A stretch of 64,000 bases of DNA from Axinella damicornis (lineage: Eukaryota > Porifera > Demospongiae > Axinellida > Axinellidae): NCBI GenBank assembly GCA_963931865.1, contig OZ007515.1, forward strand, positions 6,384,493 through 6,448,492, read 5' to 3'. This document shows, piece after piece, positions 23,600 to 33,746 of the stretch (the first letter of the stretch is position 1; each line of letters opens with the position of its first letter). Under the pieces are notes generated by a model. That model was not told the DNA's origin. It ran no database searches and saw only the letters and a list, made by a program, of their open reading frames with translations. The position numbers and the translations under genes were made by a program.

Positions 23600-25357
23600 G
23601 GGACTCTTTTTTTTTTCTCGATCTGAAGTACGGAAGTAATTAGTAGTAATTATAGTCATGTGACTTCCTGCCTAGGACTTAGGCTAAGTTTCGCGGAGAA
23701 TACTAAACTGCTAGCCAAGCTAGAGTGCAATTGTGTTCGGTCAGCTGCAGGCTTCAGGCTACGGTGTCCTGATACGTGGTGAAGAATGATGATGACTGGA
23801 TCATGGAAGATGCATGTATGTTGGAATGCTGGCGTGAGTGTTGATTAGGGAAAGTGGGTGTGTGAAGTGAGAATGTTGCTACAATCAAACAGTAGTTGGC
23901 CTATCTGATTCTCACTGAACAGTATTCAGGGAAGCTGAGGAAGTCACAGAGTGCTTTAGTGGCAATGCTTGTAAAGGACTATACCAAATTAACGACCACC
24001 ACGCATCATTCTTCACCACAGTAGTATCAAGACACCCTAACCCCATTTCCACTATCAGCAGCAGCACCCTCCATAGTTTACCGGGCTAACCCCTCGAATT
24101 TTCCCAAGCACGGATTGACTCACATGACCGCACGGGGAAAAGGAGGGTCTAGAAACTTTGGACCACTCTACTCGAAATCAGGTAGATTCAATCAGATTGC
24201 AGCTGTCACGTGTGATTTTTCAATTCGCTCAGTGCAAACGTTGAAGACTCGCTTGTGTTTGCTTCTCTCCTGCACAGCAACCAAACAGACAGAAATACAA
24301 GCAGCAAACAAGGTTAGCGGGCCGGAATCAACTGACTGCAGTTGTACTAATATGACGTAAAAACATGTGACTTCAGCTTAATTGCACTCTTACGTTCCGA
24401 GTAAGGTGGTCCAAAGTTTCTTGACTTTCCTTCTCCGCACGTGCATACTGAAAGCGATCGCGTGCTGGAGAAAGCAAAGGGCTAGTTTGTTAGACTACAC
24501 CCTCTACACGATCAACGAGAACTGGTTAAGCAGCCTGTCGTGAGGTGGTATCTTGAGATATCTATCACAAAAATGTCCCCCCCCATTACAGATCCCCAAA
24601 CAGAGCAGACATGAGCTCATGCTGAGATGTGAGAAGTTGCACAAGCACACCGAGAAGCAGTGACAGCTCCACATGAAATGATGGCAGGAGTAGATCCATG
24701 TGAAACAAGCCATAAATAGGACCTCCCTATGCAGGAGGTGCACCAAATACTTTGGACCCCCCCAAGAGTAGTATTGAAGCAATTGGAACCCTCCGAAATA
24801 GATGGACCTTTCAAGTTTGTTAGTTATTGTGCTGTCATGAATCAATCAGAATGTACATATAAACAGAAGATTGAAGAACAACTTCATTAGTGTAATACCA
24901 GCATGGGGGTGCATCTAAGTATACCGGTCCATCTCAAACATGCCAATGATTCAGAGTGATAAGTTAATATTATCCAAGTTAAACTTCAATTTATATTATT
25001 CAGTAGTCCACTTCACAATTGTCGGCTAAGCTGGAAGCCTATGATATAAATTATGGGTAAGGGGCAAAGTAATGTTCCTGAAGACAACACGCCAAGATAG
25101 GATATGGAGACAACAAGGTCTCTTCCAAGTTCTCATCAATGACCTGTACTAGTGGAGTATATAAATTTCATCTTTATGCATGCAGAGGATGTAGCTATTA
25201 TACGAGCCCGGCAGGACCCTGATCAATGCCTTCCTTCAGTCATCATCATCCTTCATGACAGTAGTATCAGGACACCCTAGCCTGAAGCCTGCAGCTGACC
25301 GAACACGATTGCTCAAGATAGAGTCTGGCTTGAGGTTTCGTCTTCTGTTCTCCGCAA
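23600..25357. mobile_element. Non-satellite island with terminal inverted repeats, inserted in the satellite
   Basis: The satellite stops at 23599 and resumes at 25358. The left arm at about 23688-23803 (starting TTTCGCGGAGAA) is the reverse complement, with some divergence, of the right arm at about 25238-25356 (ending TTCTCCGCAAAAT). The shared core includes GTTCGGTCAGCTGCAGGCTT. A third, partial copy of the arm lies at 24003-24040. There is no transposase-like reading frame inside, so this is a non-autonomous element or a nest of them. Bases 23600-23687 and 24500-25237 are otherwise unremarkable AT-rich DNA. The superfamily cannot be assigned from the arms alone. Confidence 0.7.
24095..24480. 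mobile_element. Nested MITE-like inverted-repeat element
   Basis: Arms of about 75-80 bp, 24098-24174 and 24397-24477, are reverse complements. Both contain AGAAACTTTGGACCAC and a GCACG-type outer end. It lies inside the larger island at 23600-25357 and has no coding capacity. The outer end (ATACTGAAAGCGAT on the plus strand at the right) resembles the arm ends of the element at 59798-60235, suggesting one family. Confidence 0.65.
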
Positions 25358-27281
25358 AATAGCCAAGGCTGTGGGGGCATGGCCAAGGCGTTGGGGGCGT
25401 GGCCAAGGCCGTGGAGGGGTTGCCAAGGCCGTGGGGGCGTGGCCAAGGCCGTGGGGCCGTGGCCAAGGCCGTGGGGGTGAGGCCAAGGCCGTGGGGGCGT
25501 GGCAAAGGCCTTGGGGGCGTGGCCAAGGCCGTGGGGGCGTGGCCAAGGCCTTGGCGGCATGGCCAAGTCCGTGGGGGCTTGGCCAAGGCCGTGGGGGCGT
25601 GGCCAAGGCCTTGGGGGCATGGGCAAGGCCGTGGGGGCTAGGCCAAGGCTGTGGGGGCGTGGCCAAGGCCGTGGAGCCGTTTCCAAACCGTGGGGGCGTG
25701 GCCAAAGCCTTAGGCGCGTGGCCAAGGCCGTGGGGGCGCGGCAAAGGCCGTGGGAGCATTGCCAAGGATGTGGGGGCATGGCCAAGGCCGTGCGGGCAAT
25801 CCCTAACCCTAACCCTAAGGCCGTGGAGGCATAGCCAAGGCTGTGGGGCGTGATGGCTAACCCTAACCCTAACCCTAAGGCCGTGGGGCATGGCCAAGGT
25901 CGTGAAAGCGTGGCCAAAGCCGTGGAGGCGTTTCCAAGGCCGTGGGGGCGCAGCCAAGGCCGTGGGAGCGTGGCCAAGGCCGTGGGGGCGTCGTCAATGC
26001 CCTGGGGGCGTGGCCAAGGCCATGAGGGCTAACCCTACCCTAACACTAAGGCCGTGGGGGCGTAGCCAAGGCTGTGGGGGCATGGCCAAGGCAGTGGGGG
26101 CGTGGCCAAGGCCGTGGATGGGGTTGCCAAGGCCGTGGGGTAGTGGCCAAGGCCATGGGGGCGTGGCAAAGAACTTAGGGGCGTGGCAAAGGCCGTGGGG
26201 GCTAGCCAAGGTTGTGGGGGCGCGGCAAAGGCCGTGGGGGCGTAGCTAAGGCCTTGAGGGCGTGGCCAATGCCATGAGTGTTAACCCTAACCCCAACCTT
26301 AACCCTAGCCGTAAGGCCGTGGGGGTGTAGCCAAGGCCATGGGGGCATGACCAATGCCGTGGGGTGTGGCCAATGCCGTGGAGGCGTTGCCAAGGCCGTG
26401 GGGGCGTGGCCAAGGCCGTGGGGGCGTTGCCAAGACCGTGGGGGCAAGGCCAATGCGTGGGGGCGTGGCCAAGGCCGTGGAGGCGTTGCCAAGGCCGTGG
26501 GGGCGTGGCCAAGGTCGTGGCCAAGGCCGTGGAGGGGTTGCCAAGGCCGTGGGTGCGTGGCAAGGCCGTGTGGGCTTGGCCAAATCGTGGGGCTTGGCGA
26601 AGGCCGTGGGGGCTAGGCCAAGGCCGTGGGGGTGTGGCAAAGGCCGTGGGGGCGTGGCCAAGGTCTTGGAGGCGTGGCCAAGTAACCCTAACCCTAACCC
26701 TAGCCTTAAGGTCGTGGGGGCGTAGCCAAGTCCGTGGTGGCATGGCGAAGGCCGTGGGGGCGTGGCCAAGGCCGTGGAGGCGTTGCCAAGGCCGTGGGGG
26801 CGTTGCGAAGGCCGTGGGGGCGTGGCCAAGGACGTGGTGGCGTGTCCAAGGCCTTGGGGGCGTGGCCAAGGCCATGAGGGCTTACCCTAACCCTAACCCT
26901 AAGGCCGTGGGGGCGTTGCCAAGGCCGTGGGGCAAGGCCAAGGTTGTGGGGGCGTGGCCAAAGCCGTGGAGGTGTTGCCAAGGCCGTGGGGGCGTGCCCA
27001 AGGCCGTGGGGGCGTGGTCAATGCCTTGGAGGCGTGGCCAAGGCCATGAGGGCTAACCCTACCCTAACCGTAAGGCCGTGTGGGCGTAGCCTAGGCTGTG
27101 GGAGCATGGCCAAGACAGTGGGGGCGTGGCCAAGATCTTGGGGGCGTGGCCAAGGCCGTGGGGGCGTGGCCAAGGCATTGGGGGCGTGGCCAAGGTCGTG
27201 AGGGCTAACCCTAACCCTAATCTTAACACTAGCCCTAAGGCCGTGGGGGCGTAGCCAAGGCTGTGGGGGCATGGCAAAGGC
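25358..27281. repeat. 20-bp satellite with telomeric tracts, second block
   Basis: The same satellite as 1-23599 resumes immediately after the inverted-repeat island. Telomeric tracts near 25799, 25853, 26028, 26278, 26684, 26882, 27052 and 27207 are again all CCCTAA on the plus strand. Several here are mixed with CCCTAG or TTAACC variants. No gene is present. Confidence 0.93.
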
Positions 27282-27540
27282 CGTGCCCCCACAACGAGTG
27301 ACCGCAACTCGCAACGAGTGACCAGGTCGCCCGCAAGTTACTAGGACGCTTACAGGAACTACTAGTCAGCCAGGAAACCTGTTGATAACAACCCTGGTCA
27401 AGGTGATGCAGAAGCACAGCAGGCTGCACCATAGATATAGTATCTTATATCTATGACTGCACGTACACAGCAGCCCGACCGCTCAGCTGATTCCCTTTGT
27501 CCCATGGCCCAGCCGTCAAGTTAGTGGCATGGTGTCCAAG
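26205..27540. repeat. Segmental duplication, copy A (satellite plus 255 bp of unique flank)
   Basis: This block is nearly identical to 29043-30390. The offset is 2839 bp at the telomeric tract near 26282 and 2850 bp at the unique part. Its last 255 bp (27282-27540) are non-satellite and begin CCCACAACGAGTGACCGC. In copy A the satellite resumes at 27541, whereas in copy B ordinary genomic DNA follows. Confidence 0.9.
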
Positions 27541-30131
27541 CCAAGGCCGTGGGGGCGTGGCAAAGGCCGTGGGGGCGTGGCCAAGGCATTGGTGGCGTGG
27601 CCAAGGCCGTGAGGGCAAACCCTAACCCTAATCTTAACACAAGCCCTAAGGCCGTGGGGGCGTAGCCAAGGCTGTGGGGGCATGTCCAAGGCTGTGGGGG
27701 CGTGGCCAAGGCCGTGGAGGCATTGCCAAGGCCGTGGGGGCGTGGCCAAGGCTGAGAGAGCGTGGCCAAGGCTGTGGGGGCGTGGTCAAGGCCGTGAGGC
27801 CGTTTCCAAGGCCGTGGGGGCGTGGTCAAAGCCTTGGGAGCGTGGCCAAGGCAGTGGGGGCATGGCCAAGGCCGTGGGGGCGTTGTCAAGGCCTTGGGGG
27901 CGTGGCCAAGGCCGTTGGGGGCGTAGTCAAGGCCGTGGAGGCGTAGCCAAGGCCGTGGGGGCGTGGCCAAGGCCTTGGGGGCGTGGCCAAGGCCGTGAGG
28001 GCTAACCCTAACCCTAAGGCCGTGGGAGTGTAGCCAAGGCCGTGGGGCATGTCCAAGGCCGTAGGGGCGTGGCCAAGGCCGTGGAAGCGTTGCCAAGGCC
28101 TTGGGGGCGTGGCCAAGGCGGTGGGGGCGTGGCCAAGGCCGTGGGGGCGTAGCCAAGACTTTTGGTGCGTAACCAAGGCCGTGGGGGCGTGGCCAAGGCC
28201 TTGGGGGCGTGGCCAAGGCCGTGAGTGCTAACCCTAACCCTAAGGCCGTGGGAGTGTAGCCAAGGCCGTGGGGCATGTCCAAGGCCGTAGGGGCGTGGCC
28301 AAGGCCGTGGAAGCGTTGCCAAGGCCTTGGGGGCGTGGCCAAGGCGGTGGGGGCGTGGCCAAGGCCGTGGGGGCGTAGCCAAGACTTTTGGTGCGTAACC
28401 AAGGCCGTGGGGGCGTGGCCAAGGCCTTGGGGGCGTGGCCAAGGCCGTGAGGGCTAACCCTAACCCTAAGGCCGTGGGAGTGTAGCCAAGGCCGTGGGGC
28501 ATGTCCAAGGCCGTGGAAGCGTTGCCAAGGCCTTGGGGGCGTGGCCAAGGCGGTGGGGGCGTGGCCAAGGCCGTGGGGGCGTAGCTAAGGCTTTTGGTGC
28601 GTAGCCAAGGCCGTGGGGGCGTCGCCAAGGCAATGATGGCGTGGCCAAGGCCGTGGGGGCGTAGCTAAGGCTTTTGGTGCGTAGCCAAGGCCGTGGGGGC
28701 GTCGCCAAGGCCATGATGGCGTGGCCAAGGCCGTGGGGGCGTGGCCAAAGCCTTGGGTGCGTGGCCAAGGCTATGGGGGCGTTTCCAAGGCCTTGGGGGC
28801 GTGGCCAAGGACTTAGGGGCGTGGCCAAGGCCTTGGGGGCGTAGCCAAGACCTTGGGGGCGTGGCCAAAGCCTTGGGGGCGTGGCCAAGGCCTTGGGGGC
28901 ATGGCCATGGCCGTGGGGGCGTGGCCAAGTCCGTGGAGGCGTGGCCAAGTCCTTGGGGGTGTGGCCATGGCCGAAGGGGTTAGGCCAAGGCCGTGGGGGC
29001 GTGGCCAAAATGTTGGGGGCGTGGCCATGGCCGTGGGGGCTAGGCTAAGGTTGTGGGGGCGCGGCAAAGGCCGTGGGGGTGTAGCTAAGGCCTTGAGGGC
29101 GTGGCCAATGCCATGAGTGCTAACCCTAACCCCAACCTTAACCCTAGCCGTAAGGCCGTGGGGGTGTAGCCAAGGCCATGGGGGCATGACCAATGCCGTG
29201 GGGTGTGGCCAAGGCCGTGGAGGCGTTGCCAAGGCCGTGGGGGCGTGGCCAAGGCCGTGGGGGCGTGGCCAAGGCCGTGGGGGCATGGCCAATGCGTGGG
29301 GGCGTGGCCAAGGCCGTGGAGGCGTTGCCAAGGCCGTGGGGGCGTGGCCAAGGTCGTGGCCAAGGCCGTGGAGGGGTTGCCAAGGCCGTGGGTGCGTGGC
29401 AAGGCCGTGTGGGCGTGGCCAAATCGTGGGGCGTTGCCAAGGCCGTGGGGACTAGGCCAAGGCCGTGGGGGTGTGGCAAAGGCCGTGGGGGCGTGGACAA
29501 GGTCTTGGAGGCGTGGCCAAGGCCGTGAAGGCTAACCCTAACCCTACCCCTAGCCTTAAGGTCGTGGGGGCGTAGCCAAGTCCGTGGTGGCATGGTGAAG
29601 GCCGTGGGGGTGTGGCCAAGGCCGTGGAGGCGTTGCCAAGGCCGTGGGGGCGTGGCGAAGGCCGTGGGGGCGTGGCCAAGGACGTGGTGGCGTGTCCAAG
29701 GCCTTGGGGGCGTGGCCAAGGTCATGAGGTCTCACCCTAACCCTAACCCTAAGGCCGTGGGGGCGTTGCCAAGGCCGTGGGGCATGGCCAAGGTTGTGGG
29801 GGCGTGGCCAAAGCCGTGGAGGTGTTGCCAAGGCCGTGGGGGCGTGCCCAAGGCCGTGGGGGCGTGGTCAATGCCTTGGGGGCGTGGCCAAGGCCATGAG
29901 GGCTAACCCTACCCTAACCGTAAGGCCGTGTGGGCGTAGCCTAGGCTGTGGGGGCATGGCCAAGACAGTGGGGGCGTGGCCAAGATCTTGGGGGCGTAGC
30001 CAAGGCCGTGGGGGCGTGTCCAAGGCATTGGGGGCGTGGCCAAGGTCGTGAGGGCTAACCCTAACCCTAATCTTAACACTAGCCCTAAGGCCGTGGGGGC
30101 GTAGCCAAGGCTGTGGGGGCATGGCAAAGGC
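27541..30131. repeat. 20-bp satellite with telomeric tracts, third block
   Basis: The satellite continues to the final boundary at about 30131. Telomeric tracts lie near 27614, 28003, 28228, 28455, 29116, 29531, 29732, 29903 and 30055. It includes the 226-bp tandem repeat at 28018-28470 and most of duplication copy B. No gene is present. Confidence 0.93.
28018..28560. repeat. 226-bp tandem higher-order unit
   Basis: A unit starting GGCCGTGGGAGTGTAGCC after a short telomeric tract begins at about 28018, 28244 and 28470. The first two copies are almost identical. The third lacks one 20-bp unit and then diverges. Such identity implies a very recent tandem duplication. Confidence 0.85.
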
Positions 30132-30390
30132 CGTGCCCCCACAACGAGTGACCGCAACTCGCAACGAGTGACCAGGTCGCCCGCAAGTTACTAGGACGCT
30201 TACAGGAACTACTAGTCAGCCAGGAAACCTGTTGATAACAACCCTGGTCAAGGTGATGCAGAAGCACAGCAGGCTGCACCATAGATATAGTGTCTTATAT
30301 CTATGACTGCACGTACACAGCAGCCCGACCGCTCAGCTGATTCCCTTTGTCCCATGGCCCAGCCGTCAAGTTAGTGGCATGGTGTCCAAG
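29043..30390. repeat. Segmental duplication, copy B (contains the true satellite/unique boundary)
   Basis: This is the counterpart of 26205-27540. The satellite ends at about 30131, 255 bp of unique sequence follow to 30390, and uninterrupted genomic sequence continues. It is therefore the likely source of copy A. Confidence 0.9.
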
Positions 30391-31246
30391 CTGTTAACTG
30401 CTGTTATGATGTAGTAGTTGAGCAGATGGCAAAGATGTGGCAAGGAAACCTGACGGAAATGTGGACGGTGCACGTGAGAAGGACGATGTTGTAGTGGACG
30501 CAGTCCGAGTTGCAGACAGATAAATTGACGAATGTTTGTGCGCAGGAGAGGCTAGACGTAGATACTGAGAGAAACGGTGTACAGATGTTGATGCAGGCTG
30601 AGAGGACAAGGGTGTGTGCACATTTATATGCTGAGAGATCTAGAGATGTGAAGATGACGGATGGAATGACATACTGAGGATCGAAGGATCGTGTACACAC
30701 ATAATTATGAGAGATACATAGAAAGTGAACTGGACTATAATGGACTTCTGTCTTTCTCTGTGCCTTCCTGAGATATATTCCAGTCATTGTGTGGCTGTTA
30801 TAATTATAATCAACATTACGTGACTGTACCCTGCTGATGGATAATTTTTATGTGGTATGTAGCCAAGCATACTGCTGTGGCTTCATTTTCTGGCACTGCT
30901 GTTTGCTCTTGGGCACTTGACTGGGCACACTTGGGGGGAAATCCATATTATATGCAAGAGTATCTATTGAAGCACTATTGTGCTAGGTATGGCAATTCCC
31001 ACTACATTCTTGTGGTCATCAAAATAATAGTTGTATGACAACAAGTTCTTAATTGATATTGCATATTTTGTGTCCGCATGGTTGTTAGTTCTGACCACCC
31101 TTAATAATATGAATCTGCTGAAACAACAATATAATAATTTATGAAGTCAGTATGCTATAAATCTGCAGAATACATGGAATACAATACAATTTATGAATGT
31201 ACAATCAATATAAACAGTAACTCATGACATTGTATTGACATACTAA
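30391..31246. other. Unique DNA, nothing recognised
   Basis: AT-richer single-copy-looking sequence. The short open frames here have no recognisable domain and no consistent splice context. No RNA gene or repeat was recognised. Confidence 0.6.
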
Positions 31247-31850
31247 CTAAAGAGCACATTTCTTACAAAACCAAAGTTCATCCTCAGTGGGGACCTGTGT
31301 GAGGCCCATGCATTTCAAGTGGAACCACTGTTCGCACTCTTCACATTCCACCATGTCGTCGTATGTGTCTGGCATCAGACATGTGCAGAAAAGTTCAATG
31401 TGCACATAATGGGAAGAAAGGTGGAGTCCGGCGTGGAATTGAAACCCTTTTGTGAGGGAAAGGTTCCAACTTCCGATCCTAAAAGCATCTGAGGAGGTGA
31501 GGACGCATCTGTGATTGTTCAAAGAGAATCTTCTGTGGATCATCTCCCAATGCCACATGGAGTGCGAATGCTACTGCAAACACCCCACAGTCACAAGCTC
31601 CATGCTGCTGTTGCACCTCTGGGATCTTGACCACCAGCTCTGGCCATGGATCAGATTCACCATCTTCATCCATATCATTGACTAGACTCCTGTAAGTCCG
31701 AGCAAGCTGGTGAGTGAGCGTTGGGTGAAGTTTTCCACTGTACTTACGAAGTCTTCATCTAGTCTACGTAATTTGAACGGCGACTGAAATGCAGTATGCC
31801 AGTCATAGAGACGCACCTTTATTGGAGACACAGAACTGCAGTGTGCCAAG
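31247..31850 (-). pseudogene. Decayed Ulp1 (C48) protease / PHD-finger gene fragment
   Basis: Read on the minus strand, the order is a beta-strand-like KVRLYDWH segment, a QLARTYRSL segment, then the Ulp1 catalytic end QQQHGACDCGVFAVAFALH with the nucleophile Cys in DCGVFA, then MRPHLLRCF. A TAG follows at once. After a further frame change comes a C-terminal PHD finger: CTC, then ECEECEQWFHLKC, then WFCKKC at the end. At least two frame changes (about 31510-31430 and 31770-31750) and the in-frame TAG break it. Ulp1 plus PHD proteins of this type are common passengers or relatives of DNA transposons in invertebrates. The family call is firm; the link to a transposon is inference. Real introns could explain one of the frame changes but not the TAG. 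Confidence 0.7.
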
Positions 31851-32115
31851 GCAAAGAGCCTGGGTGCTTTCCATCTCTCATGCTAGTGTGTACGTACGTA
31901 CGTACACGCGTGCAATCCATTCCAGCCCCACCCCCTTTAGCCTGCGACAAATATAACCTTTGAACCTAGAGTCAGAATTCGAGAAGTGATTAGCGCGACA
32001 TGGTTACGCTGTTGTTGGCTATGTTGGTCTGCAGTGCGGAATTTGCGCGTGCCAGTGAGTGCAACACGCCATGGACTGACTGCGGTAAGACTACGATGAT
32101 GATTGGTACTATAGC

Positions 32116-32212
32116 CTCGTTCCCAGGCCTCCACGCACAGCTTTTGTCGCTTGCAGTACGAAAAGCACGTACTGCAAACGACAAAAGCTGTGCGTGGAGG
32201 CCTGGGAACGAG
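32116..32212. mobile_element. 97-bp near-perfect hairpin element (CTCGTTCCCAG family)
   Basis: Two 45-bp arms (32116-32160 and 32168-32212) are reverse complements with one mismatch, separated by a 7-bp loop. The outer end is CTCGTTCCCAGGCC, and TA dinucleotides lie a few bases outside each arm. Fragments of the same motif occur at 35675, 56240, 56965, 58100, 59143 and 60265. This fits a short foldback or MITE family with a recent copy here. Confidence 0.8.
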
Positions 32213-33746
32213 CCTAAAATGGTACTGTCTTTGGGACCTGGAATTGTTGTAGCATTTAGTTGCCATACAATCACATACAAGCAGGCTCCACAGGAGTGAC
32301 CATTGACAGTGTGAGTATCGATCCCCAACTGCTGTACAATGTACACCTGCAGTCCCCTGCACTCTCGTCAGAGGCGAAAGCACCAAGTTTGCCTTCAGCT
32401 TCACCCCAAGTGAGCCTACCAAACATCCACAAAATTTATATTACTGCTAATAGCGTTTATCTCTAGTCACCTTAATTAGAAAAGCTGGTGACGATTTTGG
32501 GATCACACCATTGTACACTTGTGTCATGTGACGTGCTTCCTGGATGGAACTTCCAGCATGCAGCAGAACTAGTCTACGCTGGAGTTGGATTAACAACACT
32601 GAACTTCACATGTGAATCCATTATGACATGTGCTATAGCTGCGTACAGCAGGAACCCATTATCAGTGATGCCATACCTGCATTTTAATTGCATATCGCTC
32701 AAATCTTCGTGCATATATCATATTCTTGGCCTGCTCCTTAGAACTTTCTCAGCAACCAACAGCTTCGCATGCGCAACAAGAGAGTTCATACATTTCCTTG
32801 GTTCACTCACAACTGCTCTACAATTCTCAGATTTGGAGACCAGTCTTGATGAAAGATATAAAAGTTTGAACAAATCCAGCGTCGAGCAACGGAATTCACC
32901 TCTGCAATGCCAATTGACTTACAAAAAAGCTATGAGTCAATCAAGACCAAGCTTACCAACTTATTCTGGATCTCATTCATTCAGAACTTAGACAGTACAT
33001 GTAACTACCATTCTTCGTACCACTTCTGCTGTCCATGCTGCAAGTGTTCACAACACTGTTGTCCAAGTCACTTCCACTTCAGTCAACATGATATTTCATA
33101 TCATGCATGTCAAGCTACTTTATCTGAACCAATCCCAACCATACACAGTAATACTATTGTAAACTCAAATATGTATTTGTATTAGTCACTGTGTTATTGT
33201 TCGTTGTGTTTCATATTGTTTTGTTCAGGCTGCCACCCCTATCTGTAGCAGACCTTCAGCACTGTAGTACACTTTGTATCGGCCTCACTCCATCCACACT
33301 GAGTTCTGCATATCTTCTGCCATGTCACACCATGCTGTAAAGCAATAATGCATTGTTATTAGACGCTAGTTATACATAGGGTGTCAGCTAATTGTCTTAC
33401 TGACATATTATGGAATCTACATGTAGTTCTCAATGGCATTACTATGGCAGCCTCTAATAATTAATTTATGCATGGGAACTTTTGCCCAAGATACCTCCTA
33501 GCATAGCACTTACCTCAAAAACATTTGCACCACTGCGATCAGTATAGATGAATGGAACATGGAACCTTCCAGAACGACTAGGGGACGCAATTGGGGAGCA
33601 GCAGCAAAAGCTGACACTATGATATGGTACAGGGTTCATTAGGTAGCTCATTGGGTTCATGGTTTCCAGCTTTCTGTTAGTGGTAACTTTAGTTTTCACA
33701 GGAAACCACAAAACAAGTAACAAGTAAGGTACATACGTACCTGTAC
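32213..33746. other. Non-coding or unassigned DNA
   Basis: No recognisable gene. The next MTHFD1-type exon (after residue context DPAYSK) would be expected on the minus strand here, and I could not find it. A minus-strand frame at 33466-33723 ends in a good donor (GAG|GTAAGT), but its peptide matches nothing I know. It may be chance. Confidence 0.5.

Noticed and set aside
24504..24845. Minus-strand 113-codon frame in the satellite island
   Set aside because: No recognisable domain, no splice context, and it overlaps a MITE boundary.
32488..32991. Plus-strand 167-codon frame
   Set aside because: Longest frame in ordinary DNA here, but no recognised motif, no promoter or splice signals; chance remains likely.
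33466..33723. Candidate next exon of the MTHFD1-like gene
   Set aside because: Good GTAAGT donor, but the peptide (GRFHVPFIYTDRSGANVFE) does not match the family sequence expected after the 33747-33856 exon.
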